A stretch of 64,000 nucleotides of DNA from Woeseiaceae bacterium (lineage in GTDB: Bacteria > Pseudomonadota > Gammaproteobacteria > Steroidobacterales > Woeseiaceae), in NCBI GenBank assembly GCA_021773055.1, contig JAJFKV010000025.1, positions 1-64,000 of the forward strand. Direction: 5' to 3'. Of the stretch, positions 26,677 through 37,947 are shown piece by piece (within the stretch, counting starts at the first letter, position 1; every line of letters begins with the position of its first letter). The notes under the pieces are model-generated. The model had not been told where the DNA came from. It did no database searches and worked only from the letters and a program-made list of their open reading frames with translations. Made by a program: the position numbers and the translations under genes.

Positions 26677-28242
26677 ATGAGCCAAGATACCTTGCCCAGT
26701 GACATCTCCAATATCGGTCAGTCTGAAGTCTTTTTCCGTAATCTGCTGGAATCGGCGCCGGATGCGATGATTATCGTCGATGAGCAGGGGCAAATGGCGC
26801 TGGTCAATGCTCAGGCGCAGAGTATGTTTGCTTATCGGCGGGAAGAAATGCTCGGCCAGCCTATTGAGCTTTTGCTGCCTGAGGCTTTCAGAGGACAGCA
26901 CGTAGCTTTGCGCAGCTCCTACACCGATGAGCCAGTTTTAAGGCCGATGGGTCAGGGTCTGGACCTGGTCGGTACGCGTAAAGATGGCAGCGAATTTCCG
27001 GTAGAGATCAGCCTTAGCCCGGTGGAAACCGACTCCGGAAAATTCATATCCAGTGTCATTCGTGATGTCACCGTCCGACGCCAGATGGAAAAGGACATAA
27101 AAGCGGCGCAAGAGGCCGCAGAGCGTGCAAATAAGGCGAACAGTGCATTTTTGGCGGCCGCGAGCCACGATCTCAGACAACCCGTGCAAGCCTTGAGTTT
27201 GCTCAATGGCGCATTGCGTCGCACCGTTAAAGACGAGCGCACTTTGCTAATGGTCGAGAATCAGGATGCCTCTCTGACCGCTATGACGAACCTGCTTAAC
27301 TCACTGCTGGATATCAGCCGGCTCGATGCCGGCGCGGTGATACCGGAGTGGGAAGACTTCCCGGTGCAGCGGCTAATTGATCGCCTCTCGGCCGAGTTCG
27401 GGCGCCAGGCCAATAGCAAAGGACTGCAATTTTCTTCCGTGTCCTGTGCTGCGGTCGTAAGAAGTGATCCCAACCTGTTGGCGGAAGTCCTGACGAATCT
27501 CGTTTCAAACGCCATTCGTTACACCGATAAGGGCAAGGTCAGCATGGTGTGCGTTGAACGCGATGCTCAGTGCCAACTTGAGGTTTCCGATACGGGGATC
27601 GGTATCGAACCGGATCAACTGGACGAAATTTTTCGAGAGTTTCACCAATGCAAGGTGGCCGGCGCCAGCAAGGAGGGCTTTGGCCTTGGCCTGGCCATCG
27701 TCCGTCGCCTGACGGATCTCCTCGAGCATCGCATCGACGTTCACTCAGATCCTGGCAAGGGCTCGCAATTTACGGTTAGCCTGCCGGTCGTGACTGATAT
27801 CGTCGCCATCGCCGACGAAGATGAAGATGTTGACGCAGAAACCCAGGAACAGGCGAGCGGCCTGGTGGTACTTATTGAGGACGATGTCAATGTCGCCGAT
27901 GCATGGGGTTTGTTGCTGGAAGCAGAGGGCTACGGCGTCGCGACAGCGGCGACAGCGATAGAAGCGAAGGCGTTGATTCAACACCTCAATGACCAGCCAG
28001 TGTTGCTGATTTCGGACTTTCATTTACTGGACGGCTCGACTGGCGTCGAGGCGGTAAGCCTTATCCGGAAATTCTACGGGACTGAAATTCCGGCTTTCAT
28101 TGTGAGCGGCGATACCTCTAAAGTAGTAAAGGACGCGCGATTGCTGGACAACTGTACGTTAATGAGCAAACCAGTAGATACGACACGTCTTCTGGCCGCC
28201 GCGCGTTACGCATCACGCAGTGGCGAAGTGCCGCAGGACTAG
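26677..28242 (+). CDS. PAS-domain hybrid histidine kinase with C-terminal receiver
   Basis: A 521-residue cytoplasmic sensor kinase. Domains: PAS (about 15-135), HisKA with phospho-acceptor His164 ([12 protein letters not shown]), HATPase_c with N274/N278 ([13 protein letters not shown]), DTGIGI and GFGLGLAIV, and a receiver domain (395-515) with phospho-acceptor Asp447 (LISDFHL) and Lys near 499. There is no membrane segment, so it senses an intracellular signal. It is divergent from ccoN with a 226-base gap that should contain both promoters, making it a candidate regulator of the oxidase. No response regulator gene is adjacent; a FixJ-like protein is encoded at 36073-36687. Confidence 0.9.
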   Translation: MSQDTLPSDISNIGQSEVFFRNLLESAPDAMIIVDEQGQMALVNAQAQSMFAYRREEMLGQPIELLLPEAFRGQHVALRSSYTDEPVLRPMGQGLDLVGTRKDGSEFPVEISLSPVETDSGKFISSVIRDVTVRRQMEKDIKAAQEAAERANKANSAFLAAASHDLRQPVQALSLLNGALRRTVKDERTLLMVENQDASLTAMTNLLNSLLDISRLDAGAVIPEWEDFPVQRLIDRLSAEFGRQANSKGLQFSSVSCAAVVRSDPNLLAEVLTNLVSNAIRYTDKGKVSMVCVERDAQCQLEVSDTGIGIEPDQLDEIFREFHQCKVAGASKEGFGLGLAIVRRLTDLLEHRIDVHSDPGKGSQFTVSLPVVTDIVAIADEDEDVDAETQEQASGLVVLIEDDVNVADAWGLLLEAEGYGVATAATAIEAKALIQHLNDQPVLLISDFHLLDGSTGVEAVSLIRKFYGTEIPAFIVSGDTSKVVKDARLLDNCTLMSKPVDTTRLLAAARYASRSGEVPQD

Positions 28243-28634
28243 CCCGCGAGAAGGGCGAGCCAGCTAGCCGGTGTTTTAGTCAGGGCGACACCAACGATAT
28301 AGGCAAACAAAGCCAGCGCGCCAACAAACGCAACGATACGAATCTGCAGGGTCTGCCCGCGTTTGATCGCAAACGTCCCGAGCACTATGTAGGCGATAAG
28401 CCCAGTGAACTTGGCCAGCAACCAGGGCGTCGTAAATGCGTTCAGGTGCAGCATCGACACCATCGTAATTCCGGACAGCAAGAACAGTGTGTCGATTATG
28501 TGTGGAGCGATTCGCGTGATTTTGAGTTGTAACTTGTCTGACTGCACCATCATCCAGTAGCCACGCAAAACAAACCCGGAAATTGTGGCGATCCCGGTTA
28601 TCACATGCAGCGACTTGATCATCAGGTAGCTCAA
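28239..28634 (-). CDS. SirB2-family membrane protein
   Basis: A 131-residue inner-membrane protein of the SirB family, with the family start LSYLMIKSLHVITG, then four helices (FVLRGYWMM, IAPHIIDTLFLLSGITM, KFTGLIAYIVLGTFAIKR and a C-terminal helix). Function of the family is not established beyond a loose link to invasion gene regulation in Salmonella. TTG 28634 is preferred because CGGAG lies eight bases upstream; the ATG at 28622 is the alternative. Its stop codon overlaps that of the convergent kinase gene within the four bases CTAG. Confidence 0.82.
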   Translation of the reverse strand: MSYLMIKSLHVITGIATISGFVLRGYWMMVQSDKLQLKITRIAPHIIDTLFLLSGITMVSMLHLNAFTTPWLLAKFTGLIAYIVLGTFAIKRGQTLQIRIVAFVGALALFAYIVGVALTKTPASWLALLAG

Positions 28635-28730
28635 TATGCTGTACTCCGTTGGGCTTACGGCCGCCATTCTAGTCGAACAGCAATGCGAATACCGGTTTGA
28701 TGCGCGTTGCGCATGCGTTAGCCGGCAATC

Positions 28731-28750
28731 CATAGGTAAACCTACTTATG
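28731..28750. promoter_or_regulatory. Imperfect palindrome upstream of the TonB receptor-nirS operon
   Basis: The 20-base sequence CATAGGTAAACCTACTTATG has a perfect core inverted repeat TAGGT-AA-ACCTA (28733-28744) inside 8-base arms with one mismatch. It lies 64 bases ahead of the chosen GTG start of the receptor gene. It does not match the FNR/ANR or Fur consensus. A second perfect inverted repeat, ATGCGC-GTT-GCGCAT, lies at 28700-28714. A regulator site is an inference. Confidence 0.35.
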
Positions 28751-28813
28751 GTTTTCAGCGTGGCCTCTGTCAGTGTGCGCATTGCGATTGTCAAGGGTCC
28801 TAAGGTAATAAAA

Positions 28814-31021
28814 GTGCGCTCACTTTCACGCTTCATTGGAGCATCTGCTGTGTTTTTCGCGGTCGGTGCCTGCTTGTGCACGAGCTCTTCAGCTCGCGCA
28901 CAGGACTCGCGGAACGACCAGCTGGAAAACGATAAAGAAATCGACCAGATTGTTGTTGTCGCACACAAGGACGAACGCTCTATCCGAGAGATAGCAGCAA
29001 CAGTCACTGTACTTTCACGAGCCGATCTCAATAACGAGCTCGCAACCTCTATAGGTGATGTGTTTCGCTATATTCCGGGTGTCGACTACGAGGCTGCGGG
29101 AACACGCTTCGGAACGGAGGGCATCAATATTCGTGGCATCGGCGGCAATCGAGTCGCAATTCTAGTTGACGGAGTGCCGCTGTCTGACCAGTTTGACACT
29201 GGCAGTTTTTCAAATGCAACCCGTGACTTTATTGATGCCGGGCTTGTTCAGAATATAGAAGTCCTGCATGGACCGGCATCTGCGCTTTATGGCAGTTCCG
29301 CGATTGGCGGTGTCGTTTCTGTGCGGACACCAGACCCGTCCGATCTCGCTCGCGGAGGAAACAGCGGCGGTGATTTTCTGGGTACATGGCGAGGCGCTGA
29401 CAGCAGCACGCACGGACAGGCAATGTTCGCGGCGGGCGACGATTCACTTGGCGTTCTGGCCGGGTTTAGCTGGCGCGATGGCCAGGAGCTTGAGTCAGCG
29501 GCCGCCGAAAGCGGCATCGATACCAGGGACTACGCGCGCCAGACAGCACTTATAAAACTGGTTGCTGATGACCGCTGGGGCAAAACCTGGCGCGCCAGCG
29601 TGATCCATCAGGAATCCGACACGACGTCGGATTTGAATTCGATGCTCGGCACAGGACGTTTTCGCTCAACTACGGCGCTGGAGGGAGACGATTCCTATGA
29701 AATGGATGTCGTTAACCTGGCTTACGAATTTGGCTCCGCCGATGGCTGGGTCGATTCGGGTGTTGTTCGCAGCTTCTACGAGGTAGCAAGTATCGAGCAA
29801 TTGACACTTGATGAGCGCGCTGCCGCAAGAACGCCCGTTTCTATAGATCGGCTGTTCGCCTACGATCAGGAAATTCGCGGTATCGAGCTGAATTTCTGGA
29901 AAAATTTTGGCGGTGAGACGTTCTCACATCGGCTCGGATTTGGGCTGGAATACCGCGATCGTACGACCGAGGAATTTCGTGATGGACTGTCCACGGATCT
30001 TGCGACAGGCGCACAGACAAGTGTTCTGCTGGGTGAAGTCTTCCCATTGCGGGACTTTCCGATCAGCAAGACGACGGAAACCGCGGCTTTTATCGAGGAT
30101 ACAATTAGCTTTGGTGACTGGAGGGTCATTGCGGCTGTACGGGCGGATCAGTATGAGCTGTCGCCGGAAGTCGACGCTTTGTACCTGGAAGATTTTCCGG
30201 ACTACGAAACAGTCGAGCTGCGAGAGTCCGATCTGTCGCCGAAGCTCGGTGTGATCTATACGGTGACGCCGGAAATCGATCTCTACGTGCAGTACTCGCA
30301 CGGGTTTCGTGCGCCGCCGTACTCGGACGCGAACATTAGTCTTGAAATTCCTGTGTTCGGTTTTCGCGCGATTCCAAATCCTGACTTGAAATCTGAATCC
30401 TCCGACGGTTTCGATGTGGGTATTCGCTGGCAAGGTGTGCGGTCATCTGCTCGTCTATCAGCATTTCGTACGAGTTATGACGACTTTATTGAGTCCAAAA
30501 TCAATCTTGGTGTTGATCCGGCTACGGGTCTGATGATTTTCCAGTCGCAGAACATTCGCGAGACTGAGATTGAGGGTCTTGAAGCTGGCTGGAGTACGCG
30601 CTTCGGCAGTAATGAGGCATTCGGCTTCGACGGGTCGGCCTATTATGCGCGCGGCGATAATCTTGATTCAGGACAAGCACTGAATTCAGTGGGACCGGCG
30701 CAAGGAATACTGGGACTGAGCTGGTTCTCGCCCAAGCAATCAACCCAGGTACGCCTCAAAGCTAGCTTTACTGATGCATACGATCGTCGCGACGAAACCA
30801 GTGGCGAAGTTTTCAAACCGGCCGGTCACGCCGTCTTCGATCTGTTCGTAACACAAAGTTTGGGCAATCGCGCCGTTGTCCGGGCAGGACTGCACAATCT
30901 GACCGACCGGACCTACTGGAACTGGTCAGACGTTCGCAGCGTCAAGCCCAACGATCCAATTCTTCCATTCCTCGCCCAGGCGGGACGTACCGCGTCCGTG
31001 AGCCTGAACGTGGTCTGGTAA
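28814..31021 (+). CDS. TonB-dependent outer-membrane receptor (heme/hemoglobin-type)
   Basis: Outer-membrane active transporter. A signal peptide (to about ARAQ) is followed by a TonB box-like EIDQIVVVAHKDE, a plug domain (VFRYIPGVDY, GINIRGIGGNRVAILVDGVPL, EVLHGPASALYGSSAIGGVVS) and a 22-strand barrel ending in aromatic W. The C-terminal motif NLTDRTYWNWSDVRSV resembles the hemoglobin/transferrin/heme receptor group, so an iron-porphyrin substrate is plausible but not shown. The GTG at 28814 with AAGG upstream gives 735 residues and a normal signal peptide; the frame is open back to 28748. nirS begins 51 bases downstream, so the two are probably one transcript. Confidence 0.88.
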   Translation: MRSLSRFIGASAVFFAVGACLCTSSSARAQDSRNDQLENDKEIDQIVVVAHKDERSIREIAATVTVLSRADLNNELATSIGDVFRYIPGVDYEAAGTRFGTEGINIRGIGGNRVAILVDGVPLSDQFDTGSFSNATRDFIDAGLVQNIEVLHGPASALYGSSAIGGVVSVRTPDPSDLARGGNSGGDFLGTWRGADSSTHGQAMFAAGDDSLGVLAGFSWRDGQELESAAAESGIDTRDYARQTALIKLVADDRWGKTWRASVIHQESDTTSDLNSMLGTGRFRSTTALEGDDSYEMDVVNLAYEFGSADGWVDSGVVRSFYEVASIEQLTLDERAAARTPVSIDRLFAYDQEIRGIELNFWKNFGGETFSHRLGFGLEYRDRTTEEFRDGLSTDLATGAQTSVLLGEVFPLRDFPISKTTETAAFIEDTISFGDWRVIAAVRADQYELSPEVDALYLEDFPDYETVELRESDLSPKLGVIYTVTPEIDLYVQYSHGFRAPPYSDANISLEIPVFGFRAIPNPDLKSESSDGFDVGIRWQGVRSSARLSAFRTSYDDFIESKINLGVDPATGLMIFQSQNIRETEIEGLEAGWSTRFGSNEAFGFDGSAYYARGDNLDSGQALNSVGPAQGILGLSWFSPKQSTQVRLKASFTDAYDRRDETSGEVFKPAGHAVFDLFVTQSLGNRAVVRAGLHNLTDRTYWNWSDVRSVKPNDPILPFLAQAGRTASVSLNVVW

Positions 31022-33220
<2,199 letters not shown>

Positions 33221-33240
33221 GGGACTAAAGGAAAACGAGT

Positions 33241-34470
33241 ATGAAACTCAATAGCATCGTTCTCCGGTCTGCAGCATTGCTGCTGTTCTCGTCAGCCACC
33301 ATTGCGGTGGCTGATGAGGGCAATGACCTGGCGAGCGCGCTCACCTCTGGCAAGACCGGAATCAATGTACGGGCTCGCTACGAGGGAGTGGATAAGGACA
33401 ATGCTCTCAAGGATGCGAATGCCCTCACGGCTCGACTACGTCTGAACTACCGGACGGGTAAATGGCAGGGTTGGTCCGCGTTCGCGGAGTACGACCATGT
33501 CTTTCACGTATTAAGGGACTTCAATGCAGGTGGCGGTACTACACCGGCTAAAGATGGCGTGTACCAGACGGTCGCGGATCCCAAAGGATCAGATCTTAAC
33601 CAGCTGTATCTCGACTATGCAGTATCGGACGACTGGAAACTCCGCATCGGTCGGCAGCGTGTCTTGCTCGATAACCAGCGCTTTGTTGGCGGAGTTGGCT
33701 GGCGGCAAAATGAGCAGACGTATGACGCGTTTGCTGTTTCGTCCTCAGCGATTTCGAAGACTGCTCTGACGTACGCGTACGTTGGTCAGGTACGGCGAAT
33801 CTTTGGTCAAACTTCGGCGGCCGGTAAGATGAATGTCGATACGCATTTACTCAATGCGAAGGTCACGATCAACGATAGCTGGTCGGTTACGCCCTATTTC
33901 TACCTCATCGACAATCAAGATGCTGCGGTGACTTCTACCTCGACATTCGGTGCTCGTCTTGCCGGTAACGTCATAGTTGGAGAAGGGAAAATTGGATTGG
34001 TGGCCGAGTTGGCAACGCAATCTGATGCGGGTAACAATCCGGCCAGTTACGATGCCGACTACTCGCACCTGAGCGCCTTGTGGTCAATGGATAACGGCTT
34101 GTCTCTCGGGCTCGCCTTCGAGTCACTGGGCACGGACAGCGCCAATTTCCAGTCATTCAGAACGCCGTTGGCGACCTTGCACGCATTCCAGGGCTGGGCC
34201 GACATGTTCTTGTCAACGCCCGGCAACGGAATCGATGACTTTTTTGCAACGGTCAAATTCAAAGCAGGCAAGTGGAACCTGACAGGTGTCTATCACGACT
34301 TTTCCGCAGAAACCGGCAGCTTTGATTACGGCACAGAGCTAGATGTGTCTGCAGGCACAAAGATCTCGAAGAACTACGGGCTCCTGTTCAAGGGTGCGTT
34401 CTTCTCCACCGACTCTTTGTCCTACGTGGATACCAACAAGTTCTGGATCATGTTCACAGCTAACTACTAG
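33241..34470 (+). CDS. Outer-membrane beta-barrel of the alginate-export/porin type
   Basis: A 409-residue protein with a signal peptide (cleavage around VADEGN), repeated amphipathic strands ending in aromatic residues and a C-terminal FWIMFTANY, typical of outer-membrane barrels. The segments LTARLRLNYRTGKWQGWSAFAEYDH, LRIGRQRVLLDNQRFVGGVGWRQNEQTYDAF match the alginate-export (AlgE-like) family, whose members serve as channels for various substrates. It starts 20 bases after nirS and is followed by a strong terminator, so it is the last gene of the receptor-nirS-barrel operon. Substrate unknown; nitrite or another anion is one possibility. Confidence 0.82.
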   Translation: MKLNSIVLRSAALLLFSSATIAVADEGNDLASALTSGKTGINVRARYEGVDKDNALKDANALTARLRLNYRTGKWQGWSAFAEYDHVFHVLRDFNAGGGTTPAKDGVYQTVADPKGSDLNQLYLDYAVSDDWKLRIGRQRVLLDNQRFVGGVGWRQNEQTYDAFAVSSSAISKTALTYAYVGQVRRIFGQTSAAGKMNVDTHLLNAKVTINDSWSVTPYFYLIDNQDAAVTSTSTFGARLAGNVIVGEGKIGLVAELATQSDAGNNPASYDADYSHLSALWSMDNGLSLGLAFESLGTDSANFQSFRTPLATLHAFQGWADMFLSTPGNGIDDFFATVKFKAGKWNLTGVYHDFSAETGSFDYGTELDVSAGTKISKNYGLLFKGAFFSTDSLSYVDTNKFWIMFTANY

Positions 34471-34494
34471 AGCGCAGTAGAAGGCTGTAACTGC

Positions 34495-34524
34495 GGGGCC
34501 TCGTTCGCGAGGTCCCGTTTTTTT
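34495..34524 (+). terminator. Rho-independent terminator after the nirS operon
   Basis: A nine-base stem GGGGCCTCG/CGAGGTCCC (one G-U pair) closed by the stable tetraloop TTCG, followed by G and seven T. It lies 25 bases after the barrel gene stop and separates the operon from the convergent Usp gene. Confidence 0.93.
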
Positions 34525-34540
34525 ATTGGCTGCGCCTGGC

Positions 34541-35503
34541 TCAGGCGGCTTCGTAGTGTTCCAGATCGACGGGTGTCTTGAACCAGTCCGGCTTCACGAT
34601 CAGGAGATCGCAAGTCAAGTGTTCCAGCGTTCTTTCCGCCGTTGCGCCGATGAACAAGCGCTTCCAGCGGTTCCTTGCTACAGCCCCCATGACGACGACA
34701 TCAGCACTGACCTTATCCGCGATCGCAGGTAGCTCTTCATGTGTCAGCCCAGCGACCAGATGCACTTTGTCTTCATCGATCTTATGAAATTCGGTAATTT
34801 CCTTGAATCGTTTCTGGTGATCTTCATGCATCTGCAATTCGATCTCATCGAAAGGCAGGGATACCGGGATATAGGCGTTCGCAGTGGCCGTCGCTACCGC
34901 AATGCGTGGATCGTAGGAATGAAACGCGTGTACTTCACCGTCAACACGGGCAGCCAGCATTTTGCTTAACTGCAGTATTTCGTCGTCCAGCGCTGCTGGC
35001 TTGTCGTGTTGATTCATGGGGTCGATAGCGGCGACGAAAATCGGTGGATCCACAATCTCAGCGGGGTTGACCAGCCACAGTCGAGTGGGGCAGGTTCGGA
35101 TCAGGTTCCAGTCTGTGTTGGTTAGCAGCGCCCGCGTGATCGCTGAATGGTGATGCGTGTCTTTAATGACAATGTCGGCATTCGTTGCCACCGCGCGCCG
35201 AACGATTCCTTCGTGCAGTGGGTGGTCCCAGACTGCAGACGTTTTGACCGTTATGCCTTCTGCACGTAACGGCTCAGCGATTACTTCGAGATGCTTTTCC
35301 TGATTCTGGATGATCTCCAGACGTGCCTTTTCGAGAGACGGAGAGTCAAACAACCGATCGCCACTCAGATATTCATTGTAGTAGCAGACCAGCAGCTCCA
35401 ACTCTGCGCCCGTCTTTTTTGCCAGCCAGGATGCGCGGCGAAGCCCCGGTTGATCCGCACTGGTCGGATCAATAACGGTGAGTACCTTGGATATTTTGTT
35501 CAT
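34541..35503 (-). CDS. uspE: Tandem universal stress protein (UspE-like)
   Basis: A 320-residue cytoplasmic protein made of two Usp domains. The first begins MNKISKVLTVIDPTS and the second around residue 155 (PPIFVAAIDP). The second carries the nucleotide-binding-type loop VVMGAVARNRWKRLFIGATAER. Length and arrangement match UspE. Start ATG 35503 is supported by CAGGTG six bases upstream, rather than an ATG five codons earlier. Located convergently to the nirS operon; in many proteobacteria uspE-like genes are induced at low oxygen, but I found no well-spaced FNR box here. Confidence 0.85.
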   Translation of the reverse strand: MNKISKVLTVIDPTSADQPGLRRASWLAKKTGAELELLVCYYNEYLSGDRLFDSPSLEKARLEIIQNQEKHLEVIAEPLRAEGITVKTSAVWDHPLHEGIVRRAVATNADIVIKDTHHHSAITRALLTNTDWNLIRTCPTRLWLVNPAEIVDPPIFVAAIDPMNQHDKPAALDDEILQLSKMLAARVDGEVHAFHSYDPRIAVATATANAYIPVSLPFDEIELQMHEDHQKRFKEITEFHKIDEDKVHLVAGLTHEELPAIADKVSADVVVMGAVARNRWKRLFIGATAERTLEHLTCDLLIVKPDWFKTPVDLEHYEAA

Positions 35504-35695
35504 TTTAACACCTGACAAAGTGTTGGTTCGGAATCAATTGTTCACTCTCAGGATACGCGCCGACTAACAGCATTCCATAAGACGTGTTGCCTAATGGCTC
35601 TCGGTTTCTACCTATCGAGTGATACGTGGATTTACTGATTCTTAGCGCTGCCGACAGCTATAAAATACCAAGGTAATATTGCTGAGGATGTCAGG

Positions 35696-36046
35696 ATGTC
35701 AGGTGGGCCGTACGACGAGCTACGCGTGGAGCTGCAAGCAAAGAAACAGGAGCTGTTAGCACGCCTGGAGAGGATTTCAGCGAATCTGCAGCGTGGCTTT
35801 AACGCCGACTCGAAAGAAATGGCAAAAGAGCTTGAGGATTCGGAAGTGGTGGACGCGCTGGGCAATGAGGCGCGTGTCGAACTCACCCGGATCTCTTCAA
35901 CGCTTACGCGTCTCGATTCCGGCCGATATGGTACTTGCTCCGAGTGCGGAGAGCCCATTGGGGCGGATCGACTAAAAGTTTATCCCTATGCGGACGAGTG
36001 TATTGAATGCGCGACATTTGATGAACGTCGCAATAGTCGTATGTAG
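35696..36046 (+). CDS. DksA/TraR-type C4 zinc-finger protein
   Basis: A 116-residue protein with an N-terminal coiled-coil (about 1-70) and a C-terminal C4 zinc finger, YGTCSECGEPI and DECIECATF, the pattern of the DksA/TraR family. The Asp pair at the tip of the coiled coil in E. coli DksA is not obvious here; DSKEMAKELEDSEVVDALG fills this region, so this is a short homologue (YbiI/YocK type) rather than DksA itself. It may bind in the RNA polymerase secondary channel. GAGGATGTCAGG precedes the ATG. Confidence 0.85.
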   Translation: MSGGPYDELRVELQAKKQELLARLERISANLQRGFNADSKEMAKELEDSEVVDALGNEARVELTRISSTLTRLDSGRYGTCSECGEPIGADRLKVYPYADECIECATFDERRNSRM

Positions 36047-36072
36047 GAGCACGCCCTGCGCGCGACGCCCAA

Positions 36073-36687
36073 CTACGCTGTCATATGCATTTTGACAAGG
36101 TCAGCGAGTGACCTGGCCTGCATTTTTTCCATAACTCTTGCGCGGTGAATTTCGACCGTACGCTGGCTGACGCCGAGTTCGTACGCTATCACTTTGTTGG
36201 GTTTCCCGGTCACCACCAGGTCAAACACCTCGCGCTCGCGATTTGTCAGGCGCTCCAGACGTAACGCTACTTCTGCGTGCTGTTGCTGTGCTTCGCGGCG
36301 TTCTTCGTCAGTTGCCAGCGCTTCTCGTATTCTGTCGAGGAGCTCCTGATCGCGGAACGGTTTCTGAATGAAGTCGACCGCACCTTTTTGCATGGCTTCA
36401 ACCGCCATTGGTACGTCGCCGTGGCCCGTGATGAAAATGATGGGCAAGGTATTTTCGCGCTTGATAAGCTCTGCTTGCAATTCGAGGCCGCCTAGCCCTG
36501 GCATGCGGATATCAAGGACGAGGCACCCGGGGCGCTGGTCGGTGACTTTTTCCAGAAATTCGTCCGCCGAACCGTAAATTTCATGTTCAAGATTGACCGA
36601 TTCCATCAGCGCCTGCATGGCAAAGCGGATGGCGGCGTCGTCGTCGACAATGAATACAGTCGGTTTTTGTTTCATTTGTGGCGTCAT
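36073..36687 (-). CDS. FixJ-family response regulator
   Basis: A 204-residue two-domain regulator: receiver (about 8-125) with Asp15-Asp17 acidic pocket and phospho-acceptor Asp59 (CLVLDIRMPGLGG), the FixJ-type KPF loop (VDFIQKPFRDQELL), and a LuxR/GerE helix-turn-helix (LTNREREVFDLVVTGKPNK, VSQRTVEIHRARVMEKM). Start ATG 36687 gives the normal FixJ length; the frame is open upstream. No kinase is adjacent. The PAS hybrid kinase at 26677-28242 is the nearest candidate partner, though hybrid kinases usually require a phosphotransfer protein. Confidence 0.88.
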   Translation of the reverse strand: MTPQMKQKPTVFIVDDDAAIRFAMQALMESVNLEHEIYGSADEFLEKVTDQRPGCLVLDIRMPGLGGLELQAELIKRENTLPIIFITGHGDVPMAVEAMQKGAVDFIQKPFRDQELLDRIREALATDEERREAQQQHAEVALRLERLTNREREVFDLVVTGKPNKVIAYELGVSQRTVEIHRARVMEKMQARSLADLVKMHMTA

Positions 36688-36846
36688 TGGCGATAGATTG
36701 GACCAGAAAGAATGACAATATGCGAATATTTTTGATCCGTCAGGGTAACGACCATGGCTCCACTGGTTCATCTTGCAATCATCTGGGCCCGCGGCCTCCC
36801 TGCCGAGAGCGGGATGTTTATCCGCAGATTTGCCGAAATCGATTAC

Positions 36847-37947
36847 CTAATCGAGACGTTTCGTAAACCGCATTGCGGCAATGCTCATTGCGACCGCGGT
36901 AAAAGCAACCAGGTAGATGAAATCGGGCATCAGTTCGCCGATTGGCGCCTCTCGTAACATGATACCCCGTGTCAGGCGAATGAAGTGCGTCGTCGGCAGC
37001 ACCTCTCCAATGTATTGCGCGACGATTGGCATGCCGTCAAATGGAAACATGAACCCAGACAACAATATTGATGGCATCAATATGAAGACCGTCACCTGCA
37101 TAGCTTGAAACTGGGTGTGCGTCATCGTTGAAATCAGCAATCCCAGGGAAAGGTTTGCGGCGATGAATGCCGAGCCGGCAATATACAGGTCGCTTACGCT
37201 GCCGCGAATCGGAACATCGAACAGCAGTCGTCCCACACCAAGTATTAGTGCCAACTGAAGTAGTCCGATCAGGACATAGGGCGCAACCTTGCCGATCATG
37301 AGTTCGGCGGAAGTAACAGGTGTGTTTATCAAGAGCTCGAGGTTGCCGCGCTCACGTTCACGAACGATAGCTACAGCAGTGAAGAGCATCATGGTCATCA
37401 TCAAAATAATACCCATGAGTCCTGGCACTATGTTAACGGGCGTGCGCCGTTCGGGATTGAAATAGGGCCGCACCTCGATCTGTGCATGCTTCTGTTCGCG
37501 CGTGGGTGCCGAGTCAAATCGAATGGGCATGGCGCGCAATTGGTTGGCGACGCTCAATATCGTCGGGTCGCTGCCGTCGACGAAAATGTGCACAGCGGCC
37601 CGATTTTGATCCGCTACGCGACGGTCAAAGTCATTTGGGATAAATATACCGAGCGAAATTTCTCCTCGGCGCAGCAGGACTTCCAGCTCCGACGGCGTAG
37701 CCACTGTCGCAATGATATCGGTCACTTGCGATGCGCGTAATTCAGAAACAAACTGCCGTGACAGATGCGTGCCGGCCTGATTTGCGACCGCTGTTTTCAG
37801 ATTTCGCACATCGGTATTGATGGCGTAGCCGAACAGCAGGATTTGCATGATCGGCAAGCCGAATACCATGCCGAACGTGAGCTTGTCCCGGCTGAGTTGT
37901 ACGACTTCCTTCTTGACGATGGCGCCGAGGCGCGAGAGCGACTTCAT
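36847..37947 (-). CDS. ABC-2 type transporter permease (YhhJ/YbhS-like)
   Basis: A 366-residue inner-membrane permease. One N-terminal helix (FGMVFGLPIMQILLFGYAINTDV), a large periplasmic domain (about 50-170), then five helices including VPGLMGIILMMTMMLFTAVAIVRERERGNLELLINTPVT, the signature region of the ABC-2 drug/polysaccharide export family. It overlaps the ATPase gene by four bases and ends a tetR-hlyD-ABC ATPase-permease operon. Substrate unknown; such systems export drugs or lipophilic compounds. Confidence 0.9.
   Translation of the reverse strand: MKSLSRLGAIVKKEVVQLSRDKLTFGMVFGLPIMQILLFGYAINTDVRNLKTAVANQAGTHLSRQFVSELRASQVTDIIATVATPSELEVLLRRGEISLGIFIPNDFDRRVADQNRAAVHIFVDGSDPTILSVANQLRAMPIRFDSAPTREQKHAQIEVRPYFNPERRTPVNIVPGLMGIILMMTMMLFTAVAIVRERERGNLELLINTPVTSAELMIGKVAPYVLIGLLQLALILGVGRLLFDVPIRGSVSDLYIAGSAFIAANLSLGLLISTMTHTQFQAMQVTVFILMPSILLSGFMFPFDGMPIVAQYIGEVLPTTHFIRLTRGIMLREAPIGELMPDFIYLVAFTAVAMSIAAMRFTKRLD

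Noticed and set aside
26451..26711. N-terminal extension of CcoN to the ATG at 26711
   Set aside because: The 87 added residues show no CcoN features, would cross the start of the divergent kinase gene, and make the protein much longer than the family.
35523..35537. FNR/ANR-like sequence TTGGT-TCGGA-ATCAA upstream of the Usp gene
   Set aside because: The spacer is five bases rather than four and one arm has a mismatch, so it does not fit the FNR consensus.
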